This document shows, piece by piece, positions 36,801 through 48,300 of a stretch of 64,000 nucleotides of DNA. Source of the DNA: Eopsaltria australis (Eukaryota; Chordata; Aves; Passeriformes; Petroicidae); contig JAVTVJ010000556.1 in assembly GCA_034509425.1 (NCBI GenBank), positions 1-64,000 on the forward strand, given 5' to 3'. The notes under the pieces were generated by a model. It saw nothing but the letters and a program-made list of their open reading frames with translations. It did not search any database and was not told the DNA's origin. The position numbers and the translations under genes are program-made. Each line of letters begins with the position of its first letter. Position 1 is the stretch's first letter.

Positions 36801-37934
36801 GTGTCTCCACTCCTGCTGTCCACAGCTATCCCACAGGCAGGCATTTCAGCATAAACAAAGAGATGTTTAATGGTTTCCAGACCAGCAGTTAGCAGTGGTG
36901 CTGAGATGTGTGCTGTGTGCTCCAGGACTGGTCCTACAGACTGCCTCCAGGCACCAGTGGGAGGCTCTTCGGGATTCACTGCAGCCTGAGCTCAGGTTTA
37001 GCTCAGTTCAGCTCAGGTGCAGAGTGCTGTGGAGGTAAAGCACCCACAGGCAGAGGGAACAGCCCCAGACAAAATGCAGGGGATGCTGCACTGCAGGGCA
37101 CTGCTCCATGCATAGAGGAGTCCTCCTCAGCCACTCCAGGAGAGATGAACTATGCTCCTTGAGGGGAATTAAAATCCCATCTTGCTCACAGGCCATGACA
37201 ATTCAGTTCTCTGTTCAACACCTTCTTAGATGGGGATTAGTGGTGCCTGAGCAGGGTTGGCAGGGTGGCTGAAAGTTGCTTTGTTGTAACCAGTGTTCCA
37301 TAGTCTGGAGCTGGAGACGTGGCCTGAGGGAAAGCTGCATTTCTTGTCTAAAGCTGCTGATCTCACACACCACGAGGAGTGCTGAGCACCTCCTGCACAG
37401 AGCAAGAAGGTTCCTGTTCAGTGCTGGTGCCAAAGCTGTGCTCCCCACGGAGGTTTCTGGGCCAGGTTCAGTGTTGGTGCAAACCACTAAGCCCACACAG
37501 ATTAAAAATGGTCTGCCTGTGTGCACACCAATTCCTGCAGCTGTGGCAGGCTTGGAAAGGCAAAGCCTGTGGTGGTTTCAGCCAAATCCAAACCCAGGCC
37601 TTTCCAAGGATCCATTTGACACCCACCTGCCAGTTGCTTTTCCTGCTGTGCTGCTTCTGTGGGGAAGTGCTGGCTTGTGACTCCACCAGCATCCATTTCC
37701 AACATCACCAATTCCTCACTTTTTGCTGCTGCATTTGGCTAGGGAGATATTCAAATCCCATTCCTTCCACAGCAGTCAGCAGAAATTAAACGTGATTGAT
37801 CTCTAAATCTTGCTAAGAATGGGATACCAGGTTGTGCTGATGCACAGGTCTAGAAATAAGGCAGAGCCTTACAGAGGGCTGAGCAGCCACCCAAACATTA
37901 GCAGGACTGAGTCAGGATTGGAGCTCTTTCACTG
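33896..37934. other. Intergenic, no gene seen; purine-biased 35200-35730
   Basis: Unique intergenic DNA. Between about 35200 and 35730 the plus strand is strikingly G+A-rich with many GGGAG, GAGA and AAGTGG words, a strand asymmetry not explained by any repeat I recognise. No exon with supporting similarity. Confidence 0.45.
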
Positions 37935-38142
37935 AATTGCTCTGTGTCTGTGAGTAAATCAATTCATGTTTATTTCCCTCATCTATAAAACGGGAATGGT
38001 CATATTTAGATACCTCAGGGGAGCTGCGAGGCGTAATTAGTTAATGCTAGTGCCTTGTCAGTTCTCATTACCATGGTATCTCCGTGTTTATTGCTTTGAA
38101 ATTGTAAAATGCTGCTTACATGCTAAACATTATTATTCTAGA
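37935..38142 (+). mobile_element. MIR-type SINE relic
   Basis: CCCTCATCTATAAAACGGGA, then GATACCTCAGGGGAGCTGCG, AGGCGTAATTAGTTAATG, and further on TTGCTTTGAAATTGTAAAAT and AACATTATTATTCTAG reproduce the core and 3' part of the MIR SINE found across amniotes, in sense orientation. It is heavily diverged but co-linear, hence old. Confidence 0.75.
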
Positions 38143-39760
38143 TGAGGTGGAGTGACTTAATCCTGTTTCTCTGTAAATACCAAGGGCTGGGAGTTGACAT
38201 TCCCAGCATTGGCTTTAGTATGAGGTCTGCCCTACCTGTAGAAAAATCACCCTGACATATAACAAAATTGATTTCTTTCCAGATTCCTAATGTAGTTTCT
38301 CTTGAAACAGTTAAACTGTGCTTTTACTGGTTTACTTAATTTGGTATATGTAATTAAATTCACCTGGGATAAACATAATTTAACCTGGTTTAGACACAAT
38401 GTTGGTTCCAGTGTAAGGGAAGCAGAACAGGGTCCATGAAAGACTTTCAGAACTGGCAAAGTCACTCAGAGGAAAGTGACTGTAGGCAGCTCGAAATGGG
38501 GGATGGCTGGCAGATCCATGGAGGGAAGGGATTTTAGGTGCCCAGCCTCAAAATAAAAAGAGCTTGTGACTAATCCAGTGAGTCATGCCCAGACCTTTCC
38601 CAGAACAGCCCTGCTTGTAACTAAGGAGTTCTGAGATACTCAGCTTTTCCTGTCAGGGGTTAAGAGAGAGCCTGGCTGTCCACAGGAGCACAGCCTTGAA
38701 CTTAGGGGCTGTTAGAAAAGACCTGAGATGTTTAAAGTGGGACACTGTCACCCTCTGACTCCTCCAGCTGGTTCACTTTCAGCAGCTCTCACCCAACACC
38801 TGAGGCTCAGCTCCAGAGGTTCCCATGCTGGCAGGATATCAGCACGAGCTGCCACTGCTCCTTACAGTTGGGCAGGAAGGATGCTGCAGGCTCCTGAACA
38901 CAGATCTGATAAACAGATCGCAGTCTTGGACAGAAGAACCTCTGGGTTCCTGTTCCCAGCTCCCCAGACAGCTCTGCCAATGTACTTCTGCTTTTCCCAG
39001 AGCTCAAGATGAGGATCCTGCTGCAAACCACCTGCCTGTGGTGGAACGGTTGGGCCTGTGGAAGCACTGACTTGTTTTAAACCCCTGGCCTAATGAAAAT
39101 ACAAGTAAAAAGGCAATGGAGAAAGGCCTGTGTGGGCAGGGAGAAGGGCCAGCTGATTTATTCCTTCTCCTGCACTTAATAGCTTTCAAGGTTTGTGTTT
39201 CCCACACCCAGCCTTCCTGGTTCACCTTCATGTCTAAGCCTCATTTTCCTGCTGGGGAGAGAGGAATGTGTGCCAGCAGCTCTGTCTGTGTGCCCCAGCC
39301 CCCAGACACTGCCTGCCCTGCTGGATCATGGCATCAGGAAAACCCAGGCACTGGAAGCTGATCACCCAGATCAACAATGCCCTTTGCAGAGCCCCCAGCA
39401 CCCAACCATCCTGCCACTTATCTCAGTGGCCATCTCTCCCTTGCCTGCTCCCAGGGGCCACTCCCTGCAATGCAGGCAAAACGGGGTGACTTTGCTGGCA
39501 GCTGGGTGACCCCACTTTGTGCTCTGGGTGAGGGCAGGATCAGCCCCCAAGCCCCAAAATGTGGCAGCAAGGCTTTGATTTACACATGCAGGCAAAGCCC
39601 CGTGGGGAGCAGCCGTATGGAAATGAAACCTATTGTGCTTTACAATTAGAGAGGGGGAAATGCTTAGGGTTAAAATATGAAGTGGCCACGCTATTAACCT
39701 TCTCGTTTACAATGAATGGTCACTAAATTACAGGGCACATCTCCTTCCTCCTCCTCCTCC
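38143..39760. other. Intergenic, no gene seen
   Basis: Unique sequence, AT-rich near 38250-38400 and GC-richer after 38700. No exon or repeat recognised apart from a CTCCTCCTCCTCC run at about 39748-39760. Confidence 0.45.
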
Positions 39761-40116
39761 AAAGAATGGGCCTTATGAGGAGCAGCTGAGGGTGTTTAAC
39801 CTGGAGGAAAGGAGGCTCAGTGGGGACTTTTATCACTCTCAAGAAGTTGCAGCAAGGTGAGTGTTGGTCTTTTAACAAAAGACATGACAGGAGGAAATGG
39901 CCTCAAGTTGTACCTCAAGAGGTTCAGATTGGATATTAGGAAGAATTTCTTCACCAAAAGGGTTGTCAAACACTGCCCAGGGAAGTGGCTGTGTCACCAA
40001 CACTGGAGATATGTCAAAGACATGTAGGTGTGGCACTTGGGACATGACTTGGCAGTGCTGGGTCATGGTTGGGCTTGATGGTCATAAAGGTCTTTGCCAA
40101 CCCAAATGACACTGCA
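39761..40116 (+). mobile_element. CR1 (LINE) 3' portion
   Basis: Avian CR1 3' untranslated/ORF2-end sequence: GAGGAGCAGCTGAGGGTGTT, GAGGAAAGGAGGCTCAGTGG, GGAGGAAATGGCCTCAAGTT, GATTGGATATTAGGAAGAAT, TGCCCAGGGAAGTGGCTGTG, GGTTGGGCTTGATGGTCATA and a final TTTGCCAACCCAAATGACAC. It has moderate substitutions and small gaps and lacks the terminal ATTCTGTG repeats. Inactive 5'-truncated copy. Confidence 0.93.
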
Positions 40117-43100
40117 ATAAAGCATAATTCATCCTGCTCTGAAAATACAATCAAATACTGGCAGTGAGCCACAGCTGAGCCTGAGGGGGCTAAGAAACTT
40201 AAATCAGAGAAGCAGCACATCAGGCAAATAGCAAATCCTCCCAGCACCTCCTGTCACCACAAACACCCAGCTAGGGCTGTTCCTACCCGTGACACAAAAT
40301 GTGCAACCTTACCTGGACTCCATGGGGAGAAAGCTCTGTTTCCACAGGGCAAATGTGTGTTTATGGAGGGTAGGGGATGGAATTTCCAGAGATCCCATCT
40401 TCTAAGAGGCAGTGTTGTAAATAGATTTTAGCCAGTCCTAAAAATCTCCTTGGTAGTGGCTCACATGCTCTGGGCACAGTGTGAGATGAGGTAGAGAAAT
40501 GCTCTCTCACCCATCTCGGATTTATGGTGCAGGATTTATCAGTTCTCTTTCTGATGCAGAGTCCCAGGACTGCCATCACAACCCTACCCTCATCTTTCCA
40601 AAGCAAGTGCTTTGTTCAACTGATTTTCCTTTCCCATGACAGAGGGATACCATTTGTCTGAAGCAGCATCATAGAAATCAAGTTGAAAGCAAAACCAAGC
40701 AAAAATTCATTTAGCAAAACATTCAGATACCATTACAACAGTGATATTAAATATAAACCAAACTGACAACCAAAATTCCCCTGCAGCTTTTCCAACCCTA
40801 ACTTTGAAGACCATTCTGGGGAAGATTAACAAACAGAAAGAAAAGTAAAGATGACTCGAAATAAATGAGAAACCAGCCAAACTAATTCCTTTGATCCAGT
40901 TGAGAAAAAAATACAGGAGGGAAAGAACTTGCAAAAATAGTATTTTTTTTTTTAGTGCTGTTAGTGTTAGTGATCATTCTGCCTCAAGATCCCAGTTCTG
41001 ACAGGGGTGTATTTCATGCCAGGCTTCTCTGCTCCAAATTTCCTCCCACCTGCAGGGTGGGGGACACAGAGGAAGGCAGAACTCTGCAGTCCCAAGAGTC
41101 AGTCAGAGTCAAGAAGTATTTTAAGCACTCCCCATCCTTTTCCTGCTGTTGGCTGCTGCAGCTGCTGTGCCCCTTGCTGTTCCTTTGTAACACAGAGAGA
41201 AGGACAGAGGCAGATTTTCTTTTCAGGAGTTAGCAGTGCTCAGTGTTCTTCATCATCTCCTGTCTCCAGGCAGAGCAGTTACTCCTGTCCTCCTCTTGTC
41301 CTTTCCTAGCCAGATGCCTTCTATGGTTTAGCAACAATTTCCTGAGAATGATAATGAACTTAGCTGAACAAGGAACCACACACTTATTTCTGTTCTAAAA
41401 CTCACTCCACCTGCCCATTCTGGGTGGACCCAGCCTGTAAGTGCCTTTACTTAAAGGCTACAAACAGCCTGGGACTGATTGATTTGTCCCACATGTCTGT
41501 GTTTTACCTGTCACCCTGGCCTCTACACTGGGGCTTGATGCACAACCACAGCTGGAAAAAACAGCTGATCTGAGAAAAACCTCGGTCCAGAAGGACAGAA
41601 ATAGTTGTGTGACAGCACAGGGAATAGTTTTGGTGTTCACTCATCCCTAATGCCATAACTTTAGCAAAAAACCACATCTAATTTTTTAAATTAAGCTGGC
41701 AGCTGGATTTGCTTGGCTGCCTGAAGTTATGGCTGTGGAACAGCAGGTCGGTGTCAGGCCAAACTCTGTCACTGCAGTCAAACCCATCGTGCCAGAGCCT
41801 CCCCCTGTCCCCACAGAGTCACACCCCAGGAGACACCACCAGCAGGGCACTCACAGCTAAAATTGCAGTGCTATGACCAGTATTTGTCCTTCCCAAAGAG
41901 CTGATGGCACCTCCCCGGGAGATGGGGCTGTGCAGAGGAGCAGTGTCAGCACACCCACCCTCACTGCAGGACATCCCTGCCAGTGCCACCACTGCCACCA
42001 CCCAGAGGCACCCAGGGCCAGGGCCAGGCTGCCAGGAGGGGCTGGCACAGGGGACAATCTGCCTCTCACCTATTTATTCTGGACCATGTGCGGGTTAATG
42101 CTCCCTTTCCCAGTTGTGGAGTGACCCAGGTGGGGCTAATGAGTGCTTGCCTTGCTTAGCTAATTAGAGGCACTGAGAGCAGCAGGCTGCACTTCTGGGC
42201 TGGGGCACTTGCAGAGGGAATATAGAGTGTGTGGGTTTTATTTCTAGCTTTGGTTTTTTGGTTTTTTTTGTTTTTTTTTTTTCTTGTGGTCAAGTAAAAG
42301 CCTCTGGCAGGACAGCAGAGCACAGATGGCAAAGAGCAGAGGGATGAGGCTCCACAGCAGCCTTCTCACCCACCCTCTTCTAATCTGCATTATTCTGTGG
42401 TAGGGGAAGGAGGCAGGAGTAGAAGATAAGGAAGGCTGGACCATTTGTTCCTGTTCAAAGACAGATCTTCATGGTGAGATTGAATTCATTCAGAGGCCAG
42501 CCTGAGCCTCCCCACTTGCACAGCTCACCCCTCTAGAGCTGCCCACGATCTCAGCAGAGTCCAGCACAGTGCCCTGCTGGCAGCCTCTGCCCAGGGGCAT
42601 GAGGAGCTCACGCATTCTGTGACACATTTATGGACCCCAAAACGCTCTGCAAGGGCCTCACCCTCCCTCCCGACCTGCCAGGCATCCTCCTCACCAGTGG
42701 GGCTGCCCAAAGATGCTGCAGGAGAGCCTTCCCTGCAGAAATGCTGGCAGAAACAGAGGAAGCCCAATCGTGGCTGCTGGGCTGTCCTGCCCTGGGCAGC
42801 GCTGCTGGGAGGCTCTGCAGCATGGCCTGTGCCAACTGGAGCTGGAATCGCCTGCTGGGGGAGGTTTGGGGTGCAGGAGCCCAGCTTGGGGGGTGATGCT
42901 TGCCAGGGATTAATGGCCAGAGCTGCTAAGGCTGCTCCTGGCCATCCCACATGTGGCAGTGGGACAGCTCCAAGGGCTCTGCATTTTATTACAACATCAC
43001 CCCTATCATAACACACCCAAAGAAGGCCTTCAGCTGCTGATGAGCCTGCCCTGTGCTCACAGGCTTGACCTCAAAAAGTGGTCTGAGCTCTCTTTTCCTT

Positions 43101-43689
43101 GCTTGCCCAGCCCTTTACATACAAATTCCAGCTGCTGCTGAAAGGTGCTTATTTTTCCCCTCACTCTTGCAAGCTGCATTTCCCGTGCCTCTTTCTAGCT
43201 GTTATTTCATTCCCTTCATGTTGTTTTCCCCTGGCTTTTCCTTTGTTTCCTTCGTGGGAAGCAGCACATCATTATGGCTGGTCTTTCTCTAGAGCTCTCC
43301 TGGCCGAGGTCATTACTTAGCAGTCGAGATCCAAGGAGTGGCTGTTTGTGTGGCTGTGAGACCTGGGAAACAGCAGCTAATCAATTCAGAAAAATCATCT
43401 GGGTGGTAACCCCACTGTCAGCTTATTTTCTTCCCTTCCACTTAGACATCAAACTGGCTGAAGAGGACTCTGGGGAGCGAGGCAGGCGCTGAGAGCTGCT
43501 CCTCTGCAGACACATCTGTGTCTTTCATCAGCAGGGCTCAGGGAATACCGCTAACCAGAGAGGGGAAAAATCTCTTTGGAGCTGAGAGGCTCCATCCCCT
43601 TGCTCTGAAGAGACCCTGCCCAGTGGGGAAGCAATCGTGTGGAGAGTGGCTAATGCACGAACACTGCTTGGCAGGAACTGGCACGGAAC
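40117..43689. other. Intergenic, no gene seen
   Basis: Unique DNA. T/G-rich simple stretch at about 42243-42282. GC-rich block at about 42520-42960 with open frames on several strands but no recognisable domain or splice structure. Confidence 0.45.
42243..42282. repeat. T-rich low-complexity tract
   Basis: Runs of T interrupted by GG and single G. The reverse strand is A-rich. No associated retroposon recognised. Confidence 0.8.
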
Positions 43690-43755
43690 AGGCAGAACTT
43701 TCCTTTTTGAGGAAAGACTGAGTTGGGGTTATTCAGCCTGGAGAAGGCTCTAGGT
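43690..43755 (+). mobile_element. Short CR1 fragment
   Basis: GAGGAAAGACTGAGTTGGGG followed by TTATTCAGCCTGGAGAAGGC matches the conserved GTTCAGCCTGGAGAAG region of CR1. Both ends are lost. Confidence 0.7.
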
Positions 43756-45204
43756 TGCTGTTCTGTTTTACTTACATGCAAGGTGTCATCAAGCAAATGT
43801 CTTTCCCATAAAGCAAGGAACACTCACACATAGCCAGGCTTTCCCTGTTTTCCATGCACAGTACAGTGGTTCTACTTTTTTAAACAAGAATACAGAACCC
43901 TCTGCAAAGGTCTGCTGTAAGTTCAGAATGGGAGAACAGCCTGCATTTGAGGTTTCCTTCTGTCTGCAAGGTTAACTCACATCCTCAGGTCTCCTTTTAG
44001 AAAGCTAACAAGCCGTGCTGGAAGAAAGAGAAAAATCTTTAATGGAGAAGCCTTGCACTCAAGAGAACATGGAGCACTGACCCAGGGCACAGGTCAATCC
44101 TGTGGCTCATTTTCTGCCGTGACACAGACAAGACAACTGCACACCTTTTCTCCTGTTAGAAGCAAATTCTGGTGCTCTTCACAGCCAGACAACTTTGTCA
44201 AAGGATCTCAGAGATAAATGAAAGGCTTTAATGTTGTGAAGGGTGAATTAGTGCAAACAAATTCCTCAAAACTACTGTTTTATAAAAACCCACCTCAAAC
44301 AGAGGGAGAAAGCAGGAAATTCAACTACCTTTAAAGACAATGCCTTCCTACAGAGCAAGTTCTACATGAAATGAAGATGTGTATTTGCTTCCTTTGGTGC
44401 CTCTAGCACTTAAAATAAAATAAAGCTTTTATCCTATTATATTTTAAACCGTGGCTGACAGCAGAAAAACAGTTCTTGCCTTATTTCCTCTATTCTACCA
44501 ACATGCAATGTTCTAGCAGTGGATCTGGCCAGCAGTCTGGAAAATGTCAAGGTTAGGAAAGGCTGAGCTTCATTTGCTTTTCACAGATCTGAGTAATGAA
44601 TTGTTCATTTTCAAGTATTGTTCTAGCTTGGAAAGCGAGTCTGTAGAGCTGGCATCACAGGGTTCCACATCTGTCTCTCAGTTGCTCTGGACCACGTTTG
44701 CCCAATTTAATAAACAGGGAGAGTTTTTTTTATGTTTTGCAACCCTGCAAACTAAACTGGAGGCCTGAGGGTTCAGCAGAGTTTTCCTCTACACATGCAC
44801 TTATCAACAGGGCAGATTTTGCTCTCTGACACTTCAGATCAATCTCCTACACTGGCATTGCTATTGCAAGAAGACTGGACAAACCCAAAATGCAGGAAAG
44901 GCAAGAGCATCAAGAACTTACTTTTGCCACCAGACAGAGTGCTTATTTATAACTCTGAATACAAATGGGAAGCAGAACCCCACAGTAAAAACAAAAGCAG
45001 AGCTGAATCCCCAGAGTTGAGTAAAAATCTTTTTTCCCTTCTTTGTGGCTGCAGCTTGATAAAACTCCATGAAAGAATGAGCAGCTCAGAAAGATTCACT
45101 TGGAACTCATCTCAGTGTTTCATTGTGTGAAAACCAGAGATATTCAATTACATCAGAAATCATATGAGGGCAATTGAAGGCTATCCCTTTCCACACTGTG
45201 CACA
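43756..45204. other. Intergenic, no gene seen
   Basis: Unique, AT-leaning sequence without recognised exon or repeat. Confidence 0.45.
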
Positions 45205-45322
45205 TTTACCTATGGAATGTGCTTCTGCCATGTGTGATGGAGCCCAGGGGTCTCAGCAGGATTCAGAAAAGAGTTCAGCAGGTCTCAAACATTTTCATAG
45301 GCAATATTAAAAGCTATAATTA
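45205..45322 (+). mobile_element. Old CR1 fragment
   Basis: CTATGGAATGTGCTTCTGCC, then AGCAGGATTCAGAAAAGAGT, corresponds to the same old CR1 region as 33560-33650, with the usual TTGAGGCC spacer mutated. The two copies can be aligned to each other directly. Confidence 0.6.
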
Positions 45323-48300
45323 AAGTAACAAAGGCTGCTAGTGCTGTAAGCCCTGCTTGCCAAAGCTGGATTCAACCTTTGCCAGTGGAGTTTGGGAAGT
45401 GTTTGATCTCTTCCTACTTACTGAAGATTTTTGTGTCCCTGCCCATGATGCTGACCCCTGGCAAATGCAGAGATCTAGAGCAGAGTAAGAGTTAGCCTCA
45501 TCTAACACAAATCAGTTTTTCTATTTCTCTTTAAACTGCTGAGCATAGAATATGCCCACTGTAATCCTGACCAGTCCTGAGGGCAATGCAAGGTTGGAGG
45601 GACGGCTTCAGGGTGGTGTCAGCAGAGTCCTGACTCCTCTAAGGGCTCGTGAGGAAAAGGTGCAAAAAATCCTTACACAAATGTCTTGAGGCAGCAGAGT
45701 TTAACAACTTAGACGGGAAGCAGACAGGCAAAGCTCCTGAATTAATTTCTCCCAGAGGCTGATTGCACTGGCTATGCTGCAGCAGTGGCATTTCCAAAGA
45801 GAAAGCCCCTCAGTGTTTTCTCTCTAGCAGTGTTTTACCCCTTTGAACAGCCTGCAAAGTGCACAAACCAACTGCAGTGACTGAAGGGCTGCAGCACAGT
45901 GACACAATTGCCCAGGCTGCAATGGACTGTAAGGGTTTATCAGCACCCTGAAAGGGCCCAGCCTGCTGTCTGCTTGATTGTAAGAGAACAACTGGAGTTA
46001 CCCCACCATATCCACACTTCCACAGGGGTGATGGCCCGTGGCAAGAGCTGTGAGTACAGCAGAGGAGTGAAGGGGGAGAAGAGCAGCCCCCAGCCAGAGC
46101 AGGACCCCAGGGCAAGCACAAGGGCTGCAGCCTAAGCAAACCCAACAGCACGTGTGAGCCTGCCTCAGCCAGGTGTATTTAGCTCCCTTCCAAGGTTTCC
46201 ACTTGTTTCCTGGCCACTGCACCCAGCTTGAGTGGCCCCGTGGCTGCTGTGGCTTCTGCAAGTGCTGGAGGCAAAGCCCTGAGCATCCCTGGGGGGGCTG
46301 TGTGTGGGATTTGCAGGGGATATTTGGAGGTGGGGAGCAGGTGGCACAGTGCTGAGCTGCTCAGCTGTCGTGTGGCTGCAGAGGGACGGACGCAGCTGGC
46401 TGAGGGAAGGGAAGAGCTCCAGGTCTGGCAGTCTCTCTGTGTTACAGGTCTGTGGCCAGCAAAGGGACAGCAGAGAGCGACCCAGCTGGGATGGAGGGCC
46501 CCGTGTGGGTTTGATCCCATGAGGGGCAGTGCCACGAGGAACCCTGGAAAGGGTGAGATGTGTCACACAGGGGTGACAGCCCCACCGTGGGGCCCGTGCT
46601 GCGCTGTGCTAGGGTGAGTCCCCTGGCAGCCCCTGGTGTGTGCCAGCAGGGGCCCTGGCAGGGCTCTCTGGGGCAGGGATTTATATCTGCTCATGCAAAT
46701 GACCTGGAAGTGTCCCCCGGCGTGGGACAGCTGGTCCCCGGCAGCGCTTTGGGGAGCATTCTTGATGTGCCCATGTAAGTGCCCTGGCAATCTCTTTAGG
46801 GGCTGGCCAGCAGGGGCCCTGGCACAGGCCAGGAGGCAGAGGCTGAAGCCGTGCCAGCTGAAGCTTTCCAACAGCAAAGCTTTCTTCTGCCCCGAACAAA
46901 GAACCAATGTGGCCAGCCTTATTGATTTGTTTCGTGACTTGCTGCTTTTAGCGTGGCAGGAAAAGACCAAGAGGAGCTTTAATTTGTCCAAATGGTTTTA
47001 GACAAGGTTAATACAGCCCATCAATAAATGGTGGTTTTCATTAAGTTTTAATTACAGTGTCATTCCAACAGGCTGGACGTGCAGGGTCGTGGCGTTGGAT
47101 TTTTTTCCTTTAAGGTGCCTCCTCAGCAAAGTTGGGGGTGTTTGTTTATTCTCATTTAAGGTGCGCTTCCCTGAGTTCAGTGATTAATTTCCACTGCCAG
47201 GCTGCTGGAGAGCCTGACAGCCTCAGTGAGCTCCCTTTGGCCCCCATCCCATGCTGGGAAGCACAGCTTTACCCCAGTGCAGCCACGGGTGATGCTGGGA
47301 CAGTGGCAGGAGGAGCCTGGCCAGCAGTTTCAGATTTCTGGTACTTCTGGTACCTTGATGCATCATCATCATCATCTTGCTCCAGAAAGGGTGTTGGTGG
47401 CTGCTAGCCTGCTCTTGTCCTCAGGGACTGGAGAGGATGGCACGAATGCTGAAGGTTTTGTCTTTCCTGTTGTCTCCCAGAGGTGTTTTGAGCACCTGAG
47501 AGAGCTGCAGACAGGATCTGGTTCTGGCCAACTCCTAGCAGGGTGAATAAACAGAAAATACCAGAGCCACTGGTCAGTTAGAAGCCTGGTTTGGCTGATA
47601 GTTCTCCCTCTGCAGAGTGAAAATGTGAATCCTGTTTTAGCTTAAGAAGGTCTGTGCACACACACATTATCCCTGAGACAGTATTCCCTCCTGTGCACTG
47701 CACTGATTTCTGTCCCAAACTCTGTTTCAAAACTTTGTTAAAACAGTTATTTTAAAGCAGTTTACAATTTCACTCTTTGCTCCCTCTCTTAACAGCAGCT
47801 TTCCACGTCCTTTCCATGTGATCATTGTAAGAGTGGAGAACGTCACTGCTGCAGAAGGCAGAGGGTTGTCTGCTGAAGATCTTTTACTTTAAAACACCCA
47901 CTGCTGTCTCCATCAGCATTTGAGGAGCTGTGGTGCTTCAGCCTGGAGATTGGCAGCAGATTCTGTCGCCCCTTGCACCTCCACCTGCCTTCAGGAGGCT
48001 CACACAGCACGGTGGGAGTGTCAGGGCTCTGGGAGCATCCCCTGCGGTTTGCCTCCCTGCCTTCAGGGCTGACTTAGATAATCACACGAGTGTCTGGTGT
48101 CCAGGAGAGCTCTTCAGGAAAGCCCTGCTGAGGGCCTGTCCTGCTGCTCACCCCCTGAGGCTCTTGCTGGGCTCCCTTGCAGCTACAGCTGTGCCATGTT
48201 CCCTGTTCATCCAGACCTTGGCCTGTGCACTTCAGTCCCTGGGCTGACCTTGGGTCTGTCCCATCACCATGGCCTGGCCTGGCAGTCCCTGGGCTGTGCC

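Noticed and set aside
47930..48000. CR1-like GTGCTTCAGCCTGGAGATTG
   Set aside because: Short resemblance to the CR1 GTTCAGCCTGGAGAAG region without supporting flanks.
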